From contig JAIKWD010000012.1 in NCBI GenBank assembly GCA_024685175.1, forward strand, positions 62,001 through 126,000: 64,000 nt of DNA, given 5' to 3'. Source of the stretch: Bacteroidales bacterium (GTDB lineage Bacteria > Bacteroidota > Bacteroidia > Bacteroidales > WCHB1-69). Positions 39,664 to 47,414 of the stretch are shown here, in pieces; the stretch's first letter is position 1; every line of letters starts with the position of its first letter. Below the pieces are notes generated by a model. It worked only from the letters and a program-made list of their open reading frames with translations. It had not been told where the DNA came from and searched no databases. The translations under genes were made by a program, and so were the position numbers.

Positions 39664-40071
39664 TTATTCTTGGGGTTGATCAGGATTCTTGGCCCTAGCT
39701 TGGTCCATCTTGACCTTGATTTTCTCTATTTCCTGAAGTTGTTTCTCGCGCTGTTTCTTCAATTTTGCCAATTCCTTCTCCACAAACGTCTTGTTCCATT
39801 TGTAGGCGATGAAATAATGGAGCAACACGACCAACAACCATACGAGAGTGATGCAAATGAAAGCCTTCTTAATGGCCATGTTGATGTATGCATCCGTGAC
39901 GATGGTGTCGAACAGGGTAAACCACAAGGCCCAGATAATGAGGTTGATGACCAGGAAAATAGTCAAATGAACCTTGAAATGAACGCGTCGTTTGGAGACG
40001 TTCTGCATCTTGGCTTCTTCTTCCACAGGGAGATCAGAAGTGACAACGGATTTATTTTCAGTTTCTTCCAT
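39664..40071 (-). CDS. 2TM domain-containing small membrane protein
   Basis: 135 residues: two hydrophobic helices (about 34-54 and 68-88) between basic segments, then a C-terminal Lys/Glu/Gln-rich coiled coil (WNKTFVEKELAKLKKQREKQ). The N-terminal region before helix one reads RRVHFKVHLTIFLVINLIIW, the usual 2TM-domain start. Function unknown. It is inserted between pyrH (6-base gap) and frr (27-base gap), so likely co-transcribed with them. Confidence 0.8.
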   Translation of the reverse strand: MEETENKSVVTSDLPVEEEAKMQNVSKRRVHFKVHLTIFLVINLIIWALWFTLFDTIVTDAYINMAIKKAFICITLVWLLVVLLHYFIAYKWNKTFVEKELAKLKKQREKQLQEIEKIKVKMDQARAKNPDQPQE

Positions 40072-40077
40072 ATTGTT

Positions 40078-40782
40078 TTATTGTAAAAGTGTTCCTATCG
40101 TTTCGCCGTTGAGCACCTTGAGCAGGTTGCCGGATACATTGGCGTCGTAGACGTAGATGGGCATATGGTTTTCCTTGCAGAGGGTGAAGGCGGTCATATC
40201 CATAATCTTGAGGTTCTTTTCGTAGGCCTCGTCAAACGTGAGGTTTGTGTATTTGGTGGCAGTAGGATCTTTTTCGGGGTCGGCGGTATAGACGCCATCG
40301 ACGCGAGTGCCCTTGAGCAGGAGGTCGGCCTTGATTTCGACGGCGCGGAGGGCGGCACCTGAGTCGGTGGTGAAGAAAGGGTTGCCTGTGCCGCCGCCGA
40401 AGATGACAACATGCCCGCTCTCGAGTTCTTGCACGGCCTTGCGCCAGGAGGTCTTCTCGCCCACGCTCTCAATGGTGAAGGCGGTGAGCACCTTGGCCTT
40501 GACGTCCATCTCTTCGAGAGTCGCCTGCAACGCCATCGCGTTGATGACGGTGGCCAACATACCCATCTGGTCGCCTTGCCGACGGTCGAAGCCCTTGGAG
40601 GCGCCCTGCACACCGCGGAAGATGTTGCCGCCACCGATGACGACACCCACCTGCACGCCGGCAACCGTCGCAGAACGGATTTCGGACGCGAAGTGATGCA
40701 CGTTGGCATAATTGATGCCGTAATTATCATCGCCCATCAAGGACTCGCCACTAAGCTTTAACAATATACGGTTATACTTCAT
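40078..40782 (-). CDS. pyrH: Uridylate kinase PyrH
   Basis: 234 residues. Amino acid kinase fold with LLKLSGESLMGDDNYGI at the N-terminus, GVVIGGGNIFRGVQGA, GDQMGMLATVINAMAL and VIFGGGTGNPFFTTDSGAAL. It phosphorylates UMP to UDP. First gene of the pyrH-2TM-frr-gcvH run, with a TATTTTTG promoter 18 bases upstream that overlaps the terminator of the ribosomal operon. Confidence 0.97.
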   Translation of the reverse strand: MKYNRILLKLSGESLMGDDNYGINYANVHHFASEIRSATVAGVQVGVVIGGGNIFRGVQGASKGFDRRQGDQMGMLATVINAMALQATLEEMDVKAKVLTAFTIESVGEKTSWRKAVQELESGHVVIFGGGTGNPFFTTDSGAALRAVEIKADLLLKGTRVDGVYTADPEKDPTATKYTNLTFDEAYEKNLKIMDMTAFTLCKENHMPIYVYDANVSGNLLKVLNGETIGTLLQ

Positions 40783-40799
40783 AACTTTTAAATTGAGCG

Positions 40800-40807
40800 C
40801 AAAAATA
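40800..40807 (-). promoter_or_regulatory. -7 box upstream of pyrH
   Basis: CAAAAATA on plus (TATTTTTG on minus), immediately downstream of the T-run of the rplI terminator on the same strand. Confidence 0.75.
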
Positions 40808-40812
40808 CAAAA

Positions 40813-40838
40813 AAAAGCCCTCCAATAGGAAGGCTTTT
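40813..40838 (-). terminator. Terminator of the rpsF-rpsR-rplI operon
   Basis: Stem AAAAGCC (40813-40819) and GGCTTTT (40832-40838). On the minus strand it is followed by eight T that run directly into the pyrH -7 box. Confidence 0.8.
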
Positions 40839-40864
40839 AACAATTATGAAAAAAATAATACTAA

Positions 40865-41323
40865 CTACTCTTCTTCGGCCACCACGTTGAGATTGAGCGT
40901 TACTTTGTTGAAGTCCTTGTGCAAGTTCACGATGGCCTTGTATTTGCCAAGTTCCTTGATATGGTCTTCTTGCATAACGATCTTACGGCGGTCGATGTCG
41001 ATGTCGTGTTGCTCTTTGAGGGCGTTAGCCACTGCAATAGCGGTAACAGAACCGAAGATAGTGCCCTTTTCGGAAGCCTTGGTGGGAATGGTTACCTCAA
41101 GACCTTCAATCTTACCGGCGAGAAATTCAGCTTCTTTTCTGATCTTTTCAGCCTTGAAAGCACGTTGTTTTTGTGTTTCAGCGAGCATTTTCTTCTTGGC
41201 GGGGGTTGCAAGCTCTGCCAAACCCTGCGGAATGAGATAATTGCGAGCGTAACCGTCCTTAACCTTTACGAGGTCATCGGCATAGCCCAAATTGTTAACG
41301 TCTTGTTTTAATATAATTTCCAT
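40865..41323 (-). CDS. rplI: 50S ribosomal protein bL9
   Basis: 152 residues. MEIILKQDVNNLGYADDLVK and VKDGYARNYLIPQGLAELAT are the bL9 N-terminal signature; an extended helix connects to the C-terminal RNA-binding domain (IFGSVTAIAVANAL). Last gene of the rpsF-rpsR-rplI operon, 14 bases after rpsR. The C-terminus ends in an acidic VVAEEE. Confidence 0.98.
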   Translation of the reverse strand: MEIILKQDVNNLGYADDLVKVKDGYARNYLIPQGLAELATPAKKKMLAETQKQRAFKAEKIRKEAEFLAGKIEGLEVTIPTKASEKGTIFGSVTAIAVANALKEQHDIDIDRRKIVMQEDHIKELGKYKAIVNLHKDFNKVTLNLNVVAEEE

Positions 41324-41337
41324 GTCAATTCCTCCTA

Positions 41338-41610
41338 TTAGTTAGATTTTAAATTATCGGTTACGAACGGAAGAAGGGCCAAATGACGAGCTCTCTTAAC
41401 AGCCTGGGCCACCTTCTTTTGATACTTCAGGGAAGTTCCGGTGAGACGACGAGGCAGAATCTTGCCCTGCTCGTTCACGAATTTCTTGAGGAACTCGCCA
41501 TCTTTGTAATCGATGTATTTGATGCCGCTCTTCTTGAAACGACAATACTTTTTCTTCTTGATGTCAACTGCCACAGGGGCAATGTATTTGATGTCTGATT
41601 GTTGTGCCAT
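41338..41610 (-). CDS. rpsR: 30S ribosomal protein bS18
   Basis: 90 residues. [20 protein letters not shown], then [20 protein letters not shown] and [15 protein letters not shown] are diagnostic. Lies 2 bases after rpsF, whose product bS6 forms a heterodimer with bS18 on the 30S platform. Confidence 0.98.
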   Translation of the reverse strand: MAQQSDIKYIAPVAVDIKKKKYCRFKKSGIKYIDYKDGEFLKKFVNEQGKILPRRLTGTSLKYQKKVAQAVKRARHLALLPFVTDNLKSN

Positions 41611-41612
41611 AA

Positions 41613-42059
41613 CTATTCTGCTTGTTCTGTTTGATTAGACTCGTTATTAACTTCCTGGGGTTGTTCGGCGACGGGAGCCTCTTCCACCTTCACCTCTTCC
41701 TTCACTTCGGGTTGGGCGTTGGCTTTGCTCTTGAGGTTGTTGCGTCTCTTCTCGGCGTAAGCGATGGCGTATTTGTCCATACTCACAGTGAGGAAGCGCA
41801 TAATGCGCTCGTCACGACGGTATTGGAGTTCCAATGCCTCGACGACAGAACCTTCTGCCTTGAATTCAAATAAATGATAGAAGCCGGATGACTTCTTTTG
41901 GATGGGGTATTCCAACTTGCGGAGGCCCCAGTTTTCTTGATGAACGATCTCAGCGCCTTTGTCGGTGAGAATCTTCTCAAATTTCTGTACCGTTTCCTTC
42001 ATCTGATCTTCAGACAAAACGGGCGTCATAATGAAAACGGTTTCGTACTGATTTGCCAT
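41613..42059 (-). CDS. rpsF: 30S ribosomal protein bS6
   Basis: 148 residues, longer than the ~95-130 of many relatives. The core is typical ([60 protein letters not shown]). The last ~40 residues are a low-complexity Glu/Gln/Val/Asn tail ([20 protein letters not shown]). Opens the rpsF-rpsR-rplI operon with a TACTTTTG promoter 47 bases upstream. Confidence 0.97.
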   Translation of the reverse strand: MANQYETVFIMTPVLSEDQMKETVQKFEKILTDKGAEIVHQENWGLRKLEYPIQKKSSGFYHLFEFKAEGSVVEALELQYRRDERIMRFLTVSMDKYAIAYAEKRRNNLKSKANAQPEVKEEVKVEEAPVAEQPQEVNNESNQTEQAE

Positions 42060-42106
42060 AATTTTTTAATTGTTTGTTTGTTAAGTGTGTTTTTTAAAAT
42101 GGGCGG

Positions 42107-42114
42107 CAAAAGTA
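42107..42114 (-). promoter_or_regulatory. -7 box upstream of rpsF
   Basis: CAAAAGTA on plus, TACTTTTG on minus, 47 bases before the rpsF ATG. The ~40-base leader shows no obvious bS6:bS18-binding hairpin. Confidence 0.7.
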
Positions 42115-42177
42115 CACTTTTTTTCTTTTACTCAACTTTTTAGAGAAAAGTTTTTTTAGCGATATGAATTCTGAATT

Positions 42178-43407
42178 TTATTCAAACCGGACCGCGTTCA
42201 CCGGCGTGATCTTCCTGCTCACCACCCAGGCGGGCAGCACCAACACCAACATACAAACCGCAAACACACCAACGTTGAGGAGCAGCACCGACAGCCAGTC
42301 GAACTGGATGGGCACGAAATCAACATAATAGGTATCGGGGTTGAGTTTGAGCAAATGGAATTTTTGTTGCAATGCACCGAATATCAGCGCAATGACATCG
42401 CCAACCAACATTCCCTTGAGCAGAATGTCGGCGGCCACGAGCATAAAAGTGCCCGTCACCTGCTTGGTCTTCATCCCCAAAGTCTTCATAATACCGATGG
42501 TGGGCGTCTGCTCCAACACCACTATGAAGAAAATGGACATCATCGTGACGATGCAGACACAAATGGTGATGATGAGCAACACGGCTACGTTGGTGTCGAA
42601 AAGGGCAATCCACTCAAAGATTTCGGGATAGATTTGCTTGACGGTTTCCGCTTTGAGGGTGTAATCGATACGATGGTGGATTTGGTCGCCCATTCGGTCA
42701 ATGTCGTCGTAATCGCGGATCAGAACTTCCACCCCGCTGACCAAACTATCGTTCCAGTCGTTGAGTTTTTGCACGTGACGCAGGTCGACAAGGGCGTACA
42801 TATTGTCGTATTCAGGCAGGCCGGTTTCGTAGATGCCTGCCACGGTGAAACTGCGTTGGCGCGGCGGGTCTTGCACAAAATACGTGTGCACCTTGTCGCC
42901 CACCTTGAGTTGTAACTTGTTCGACATCCGCTTGGAGATGACGATATGGTTGTCGGGTACGGTGTCCGCAAGGCCAAACGTGTCGCCTTCAACCAGACAG
43001 GGCTGGAAGAAGTCCCACGAGAAAGTCTCGTCCACGCCCTTGAGCACCACCCCTTCCACCTGATCGGCGGTTTTGACGATACCCACCTTGGTGGCGAAGT
43101 TCTGTAGCACAGCCACTTGCGGGTCGTTTTGCAGACTCAGGATGCTGGCGTTTCGTTTGTTGATGGGCACCTGCTCAAAAGAGTAGTTTTGGTCGAAGTT
43201 CGTGATGCGGATGTGCGATCCCATCGCGATGACCTTATCGCGGATCTCTTGTTTGTAGCCGTGGGTGATGCCAATGGCTATCATCATAATGATCAAGCCG
43301 AGCGACACGCCAGCCACCGACAGGTACACGATGGGGCGCGCCAACCTATCCCCTTTATCCTTAAGGATGCGGCGGGCCAACAGAAAATTCAGGGAGAAAC
43401 GCGACAT
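42178..43407 (-). CDS. ABC transporter permease, FtsX/LolC-LolE type
   Basis: 409 residues. One transmembrane helix near the N-terminus (about 25-47) is followed by a large periplasmic domain, then three helices in the C-terminal FtsX domain (FIVVLEQTPTIGIMKTLGMK, then a GDVIALIFGA segment, ending RKITPVNAVRFE). This layout matches LolC/LolE lipoprotein-release permeases. The N-terminus LLARRILKDKGDRLARPIVY also fits. No ATPase gene is adjacent. It follows the small OMP gene by 12 bases. Confidence 0.9.
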   Translation of the reverse strand: MSRFSLNFLLARRILKDKGDRLARPIVYLSVAGVSLGLIIMMIAIGITHGYKQEIRDKVIAMGSHIRITNFDQNYSFEQVPINKRNASILSLQNDPQVAVLQNFATKVGIVKTADQVEGVVLKGVDETFSWDFFQPCLVEGDTFGLADTVPDNHIVISKRMSNKLQLKVGDKVHTYFVQDPPRQRSFTVAGIYETGLPEYDNMYALVDLRHVQKLNDWNDSLVSGVEVLIRDYDDIDRMGDQIHHRIDYTLKAETVKQIYPEIFEWIALFDTNVAVLLIITICVCIVTMMSIFFIVVLEQTPTIGIMKTLGMKTKQVTGTFMLVAADILLKGMLVGDVIALIFGALQQKFHLLKLNPDTYYVDFVPIQFDWLSVLLLNVGVFAVCMLVLVLPAWVVSRKITPVNAVRFE

Positions 43408-43419
43408 AGTCCCTTCGTT

Positions 43420-44007
43420 TTACAAGTCCACAGTGACGCCGAGACGGGCGAACATAGGCAGGAACTTGTTATAGTAGTCGTTTTTGGACTGCACAGGGTA
43501 GATGACATACTGTGCGTACAAGCCAACGATTTCGGTCAAACGGGTTTGGAAACCGATGCCAAGGGCGAGCGCGTGGATGTTGCGACGAATCGGGGTCGAG
43601 TAGTCGTAAAATCCGTTTGCGTCTTGCGCGAAGGTGGGATAATTGAGAAACTCGTAACCCACATGGCCTATGAGATAGTTAGCGATAATGGCTTCGGCGA
43701 AGGCGGTGGCTCCCGCAGAGTGCAACACCTTGTCGTTGCCATAGTCGTATGTCATCTCGTAGCGTGGACCCACGCCGAAACGGAGCCAGCGCGTAGCATA
43801 CGCACCTCCTTCGAGACCAAGGGCGAACTTGGAGCCGAAGTTGGAGTTGATGTTGCCACCCAAAAAGAACTTGACGTTTCGCTCTGTCTGCTGAGCATTG
43901 TTGGCGTTGCGTGCTCCGGTGCGTAAGGTTCTGGGTACTTGCGTGTTTTGTGCACCGACGGCACCCACAAGCAACAAAACAAACAGGATGGTGATTATTT
44001 TTTTCAT
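43420..44007 (-). CDS. Small outer membrane protein, function unknown
   Basis: 195 residues. Signal peptide at about 1-19 (MKKIITILFVLLLVGAVGA). After an Asn/Gln-rich spacer come barrel-like strands (VKFFLGGNINSNFGSKFALG, RWLRFGVGPRYEMTYDYGND) and the protein ends MFARLGVTVDL, a plausible final strand. Probably an 8-strand OmpW/OmpX-size barrel. Lies between pta (88-base gap holding a palindrome) and the LolE-like permease. Confidence 0.75.
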   Translation of the reverse strand: MKKIITILFVLLLVGAVGAQNTQVPRTLRTGARNANNAQQTERNVKFFLGGNINSNFGSKFALGLEGGAYATRWLRFGVGPRYEMTYDYGNDKVLHSAGATAFAEAIIANYLIGHVGYEFLNYPTFAQDANGFYDYSTPIRRNIHALALGIGFQTRLTEIVGLYAQYVIYPVQSKNDYYNKFLPMFARLGVTVDL

Positions 44008-44031
44008 TGTTGTATATTTTGGCTAGAAAAA

Positions 44032-44090
44032 GGTGCCTTCGACAAGCTCAGACACAGACTGGACCGGTGTTTGAGCTTGTCGAGACCACC
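44032..44090. repeat. Imperfect palindrome downstream of pta
   Basis: Arms at 44032-44055 and 44067-44090 match at 20 of 24 positions and share the core TCGACAAGCTCA / TGAGCTTGTCGA. The loop is GACTGGACCGG. It fills the pta-OMP spacer. Palindromes with a TTCGACAAGCTCA core are, to my recollection, common intergenic elements in environmental genomes (REP-like); no second copy was seen in this window. Confidence 0.75.
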
Positions 44091-44095
44091 CATTG

Positions 44096-45103
44096 CTAGA
44101 ACTTGTTGCCAGCGGCTTGGCAAGCGGTGATGGCCACAAGACTGACGATGTCTTCCACGGAGCAACCGCGAGACAGGTCGTTGATAGGCGCTGCCATACC
44201 CTGCATGACGGGTCCGATGGCGTCTGCGCCAGCCATACGCTGCACTAACTTGTAAGCGATGTTGCCGACTTCAAGAGAGGGAAACACCAGCACATTGGCC
44301 TTGCCGGCGACCGGGCTGCCCGGAGCCTTCTTGGCGGCCACTTCGGGAATGATGGCGGCATCGGCTTGCAAGTCGCCGTCAATCACCAAGTTCGGATCCA
44401 TCTCCTTGGCGATGCGGGTCGCATTGACCACCTTGTCCACGAGTTCGTGCTTGGCAGAACCCTTGGTAGAGAAACTCAGCATAGCCACTCTCGGCTCAAT
44501 GCCGGCAATGGTGCGGGCGGTCTGGGCGGTAACCACAGCGATCTGGGCCAGCTTATTCTCGTCCGTGTTGGGATCGGCAGCACAGTCTGCAAACACCATA
44601 ATACCGTCGTCACCCCATTTCTTGTCAGGGAAGCACATAATGAATGCGCCGGACACAACAGAGATGCCAGGGAGGGTCTTCACAATCTGGAAGGCGGGAC
44701 GAAGCACGTCGCCCGTGGCATGTTGCGCACCGGTGACTTCACCATCGGCATCGCCGTTCTTGATCAACAAAGTGCCCAAATACAAGGGATCTTCCACCAA
44801 CTTGCGGGCTTCCTCAATAGTCATACCCTTCTTCTTGCGGATCTCGCAGAGCATTTCAGCATAGTATTCTTTCTTGGGGTTGTCCATCGGGTCGATAACC
44901 TCGGCCTTGCCGATGTTCTTCAAACCCCATTCTGCGGCTTGGGCCTCGATCTTGGCCTTGTTACCCAACAGGATGATACCGGCATATCCTTTATCCAAGA
45001 TGATGTCAGCAGCTTTCATTGTTCTTTCTTCTTCGCCTTCAGCCAAGACAATACGCTTTTTGGCTTCGATGGCATTTGCTTTGATTTTGTCAATTAAATT
45101 CAT
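44096..45103 (-). CDS. pta: Phosphate acetyltransferase
   Basis: 335 residues: the short (single catalytic domain) Pta. VLAEGEEERTMKAADIILDK, LVEDPLYLGTLLIKNGDADG, VTGAQHATGDVLRPAFQIVK, MLSFSTKGSAKHELVDKV, NVLVFPSLEVGNIAYKLVQR and ending in a GCSVEDIVSLVAITACQA block. It interconverts acetyl-CoA and acetyl phosphate. The usual partner ackA is not next to it; both flanks instead carry palindromes. Confidence 0.96.
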   Translation of the reverse strand: MNLIDKIKANAIEAKKRIVLAEGEEERTMKAADIILDKGYAGIILLGNKAKIEAQAAEWGLKNIGKAEVIDPMDNPKKEYYAEMLCEIRKKKGMTIEEARKLVEDPLYLGTLLIKNGDADGEVTGAQHATGDVLRPAFQIVKTLPGISVVSGAFIMCFPDKKWGDDGIMVFADCAADPNTDENKLAQIAVVTAQTARTIAGIEPRVAMLSFSTKGSAKHELVDKVVNATRIAKEMDPNLVIDGDLQADAAIIPEVAAKKAPGSPVAGKANVLVFPSLEVGNIAYKLVQRMAGADAIGPVMQGMAAPINDLSRGCSVEDIVSLVAITACQAAGNKF

Positions 45104-45155
45104 ACAATTATGTTTTTTTAATTAATGTCTGTTTCAATGTGTTTTGTTTGGCATT

Positions 45156-45177
45156 GAGACGCTATACACAGCGTCTC
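45156..45177. repeat. Palindrome upstream of pta
   Basis: Perfect 8-bp arms GAGACGCT (45156-45163) and AGCGTCTC (45170-45177) with loop ATACAC. No T-run follows on either strand, so it is not an intrinsic terminator. It sits 53 bases upstream of the pta ATG, between tdk and pta. Confidence 0.7.
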
Positions 45178-45264
45178 TGGCCTATCCACCAACACGATCG
45201 CTTCTCAATATTGTTTATGCATATTGGACTCTACTCCTTTAATATATCCCTACTACCCAGCAAA

Positions 45265-45292
45265 TCACCAATTCCTCATTCCTCATTCCCCT
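45265..45292. repeat. Seven-base-period array at the tdk stop codon
   Basis: On the plus strand: TCACCAA, TTCCTCA, TTCCTCA, TTCCCCT. On the coding (minus) strand the TGA stop of tdk lies inside one GGAATGA-like unit, so the last codons of tdk (Gly-Asn-Glu-Glu) are themselves read from the array. Confidence 0.55.
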
Positions 45293-45866
45293 TCGCGGCC
45301 TCGAAACAATGTCTGCACAACGGCTCATACGCATCCTTTTCACCCAACAACACCTGATCTTTTGATGCGACAATACGATGGGAATAGTTCGCCAGGTCGC
45401 CGCAATGGGTACAGATAGCGTGCTGCTTGCTCACATATTCGGCCACGGCCATCAGTTTGGGCATCGGGCCAAAGGGATTACCCAGATAGTCCATATCCAA
45501 CCCGCTGACAATCACACGGATACCCGCGTTGGCCAAGGTATTGCACACATCCACGACACCATCGTCAAAAAACTGCACCTCATCGATGGCCACCACTTCT
45601 ACGGACTCCATATTCACATAGAGCAGAATTTCCGAAGAGTTGTGTACGGGGGTGGAGACGCGGGAGTTCTCATTGTGGGAAACCACATCCACATCGTCGT
45701 AACGCACGTCTATAGCCGGTTTGAAGAGCTCTATCTGCTGGTGCGCAAATTCGGCCCGGCGGATGCGGCGCAACAGTTCTTCGGTCTTACCAGAAAACAT
45801 CGAGCCACAGATCACTTCGATCCATCCTTTCTTACTGCTTCTATTTGCTTTATTTTCTAAAAACAT
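45276..45866 (-). CDS. tdk: Thymidine kinase
   Basis: 196 residues, class II (type 1) thymidine kinase. P-loop GSMFSGKTEELLRR near residue 21-34, Walker B-like VVAIDEVQFFDD, lasso region ICTHCGDLANYSHRI and the structural zinc pair CxxC repeated as PLCRHCFEA. It salvages thymidine to dTMP. The upstream region overlaps a divergent promoter. The C-terminal codons run into a heptad array. Confidence 0.96.
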   Translation of the reverse strand: MFLENKANRSSKKGWIEVICGSMFSGKTEELLRRIRRAEFAHQQIELFKPAIDVRYDDVDVVSHNENSRVSTPVHNSSEILLYVNMESVEVVAIDEVQFFDDGVVDVCNTLANAGIRVIVSGLDMDYLGNPFGPMPKLMAVAEYVSKQHAICTHCGDLANYSHRIVASKDQVLLGEKDAYEPLCRHCFEAAKGNEE

Positions 45867-45891
45867 CTGTCAAGCCGATTAAAGAATTTTG

Positions 45892-45899
45892 TATTTTTG
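45892..45899 (+). promoter_or_regulatory. -7 box upstream of the 45965 gene
   Basis: TATTTTTG. The start ATG is at 45965, leaving a leader of about 60 bases. Confidence 0.65.
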
Positions 45900-45916
45900 G
45901 CCGATTTTTTGAGCCG

Positions 45917-45924
45917 CAAAATTA
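45917..45924 (-). promoter_or_regulatory. -7 box upstream of tdk
   Basis: CAAAATTA on plus (TAATTTTG on minus). The two boxes point toward each other across 17 bases, so the divergent transcription units overlap at their 5' ends. Confidence 0.55.
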
Positions 45925-45964
45925 ACAATATTTGCGCACCTTTTCACCATTAACCCTCAATAAA

Positions 45965-46867
45965 ATGCAAAATTCTTTCAAACAAATTGATGAATTAATT
46001 GATAATCTTCTGGTTATCAGCAAAGAGAACGTTCAACTGCCCAAGATAGAGAAAGATATCTTGATGGAGAAACTTCGTATGCTGTATGTGCAATTACAGG
46101 CCGCCGAAGAGGTTGAGCCCGTAGTGGTAGAAGAAGAAAAAAAGGAATATGAAGTGCAAAAGGGAATCGAAGACGATGTAGATTTGTTCTTTGATACCGA
46201 CCACGAGAGTTATGGTGCACCGTTAACGCCCGAAGCGCTGAGAATTGCTGTCGAGGTTGAATCCGACCCCGAATTGCCCTTGGATGAGCCCAAAGCGTCC
46301 GAGCCCGAGCGCGTACCCGAAGCCAAAGCCACCCGCGAAGCGAGCAAGCCTGACAAGCTGATAGAACCGGAGCCTATCCAACAAGATGACGAAGACGACC
46401 TTCTTCAATTCATCCCGAAACCGGAACCCAAACCTCAGCCAAAGCCGGAGTCGAAGGTTGAACCTAAACTAACTCCCCAACCGGAGCCGAAGCCGGAGAC
46501 TCCCAAGGCGACGCCTTCCGTGGCCGCCCAACAAAAGCCGCAAGTTGCCCAAACGGGTTCGCTTCGTTCGCTCAACGACCTGTTCAACAAACAACAAGAA
46601 GACCGTTCCCTAGGCACACAGTTCCAACACGCCAAGGTGGGCGATTTGACGAAGGCCATTTCCATCAACGACAAGTTCACCTACATCAAAGAGTTGTTCA
46701 ACAACAAGGGCGAAGAGTTCAGCGCCGCCATCCAACAACTGAATCAGTGCGCCAATATGGATCAGGCGTTCGATTGCCTGGAAGGTCTGAAAAAGAAATA
46801 CTATTGGGATTCCACGGCTACCGCATATCTTTCTTTGTGTGATTTGCTTCGCAGAAAATATTTGTAA
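45965..46867 (+). CDS. Conserved protein of unknown function with Pro-rich linker
   Basis: 300 residues from ATG 45965 (MQNSFKQIDELIDNLLVISK). Three parts: an N-terminal helical segment (1-48); a long acidic and proline-rich linker with PKPQPKPESKVEP-type repeats (about 50-200); and a C-terminal helical domain (about 205-300) with LNDLFNKQQEDRSLG, KAISINDKFTYIKELFNNKG and CLEGLKKKYYWDSTATAYLS. The C-terminal domain resembles a conserved uncharacterised Bacteroidota domain. No signal peptide or transmembrane helix. The Gre-like gene follows after 2 bases, so a cytoplasmic role linked to transcription is conceivable but not shown. Confidence 0.75.
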   Translation: MQNSFKQIDELIDNLLVISKENVQLPKIEKDILMEKLRMLYVQLQAAEEVEPVVVEEEKKEYEVQKGIEDDVDLFFDTDHESYGAPLTPEALRIAVEVESDPELPLDEPKASEPERVPEAKATREASKPDKLIEPEPIQQDDEDDLLQFIPKPEPKPQPKPESKVEPKLTPQPEPKPETPKATPSVAAQQKPQVAQTGSLRSLNDLFNKQQEDRSLGTQFQHAKVGDLTKAISINDKFTYIKELFNNKGEEFSAAIQQLNQCANMDQAFDCLEGLKKKYYWDSTATAYLSLCDLLRRKYL

Positions 46868-46869
46868 TA

Positions 46870-47361
46870 ATGAGTAGAGGTTTTGTCAAGGAAGGCGATC
46901 AGGAAGAGACGCCGATGGTGCCCCCACGCGCATTCCTGCCCGCTGGCGTGGTCAACTATGTGACCCCGACAGGGATGGAACTGCTGATGCAGGAGCGTCA
47001 GGACCTTCTCGATGAACGCGACGCCATCGCCACTGGCGGACAAGAGTCCGATGCCCGCGTGCAACGCAACTTCATCAATGCCAAACTGGAATTGTTGGAG
47101 AACCGCATCAAGATTGCCAAAGTGATGCAACCAACAGGCAAAAAGGACGAGATCGCCTTTGGCTCCATCGTCTCCATCCGGATGAACGGCGAGGAGATGA
47201 CTTTGCAGATCACCGGCGTGGATGAAGCTAACGCCGCCAAGGGCAAAATCCCATTTACCTCCCCGATGGCCAAAGGTCTGTTCGGCCATCATATAGGCGA
47301 CATCTTCGATATCAAGATTCCCACCGGACTGAAAACCATCAAGGTTTTGGACATCAAGTGA
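46870..47361 (+). CDS. GreA/GreB family factor with altered tip
   Basis: 163 residues. The C-terminal FKBP-like domain is clear (DEIAFGSIVSIRMNGEEMTL, GKIPFTSPMAKGLFGHHIGD, then FDIKIP). The N-terminal coiled coil is present (VTPTGMELLMQERQDLLDER). The usual tip sequence with GDLSENAEY is replaced by ATGGQESDARVQRNF, so the catalytic acid pair is not conserved in the normal context, though Glu and Asp residues are nearby. It may bind RNA polymerase without standard cleavage activity. Follows the unknown gene by 2 bases and ends in a strong terminator. Confidence 0.85.
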   Translation: MSRGFVKEGDQEETPMVPPRAFLPAGVVNYVTPTGMELLMQERQDLLDERDAIATGGQESDARVQRNFINAKLELLENRIKIAKVMQPTGKKDEIAFGSIVSIRMNGEEMTLQITGVDEANAAKGKIPFTSPMAKGLFGHHIGDIFDIKIPTGLKTIKVLDIK

Positions 47362-47371
47362 CACAAAAAAA

Positions 47372-47397
47372 AAGGCGACCCAAATGGTCGCCTTTTC
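47372..47397. terminator. Bidirectional terminator between the Gre-like and zinc-ribbon genes
   Basis: Stem AAGGCGACC (47372-47380) and GGTCGCCTT (47386-47394), loop CAAAT. A-run before and T-run after, serving both convergent genes. Confidence 0.9.
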
Positions 47398-47414
47398 TAT
47401 AACTTGCATTAGGA

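Noticed and set aside
42060-42106. bS6:bS18-binding autoregulatory leader upstream of rpsF
   Set aside because: The leader is short and shows no convincing hairpin with the expected box.
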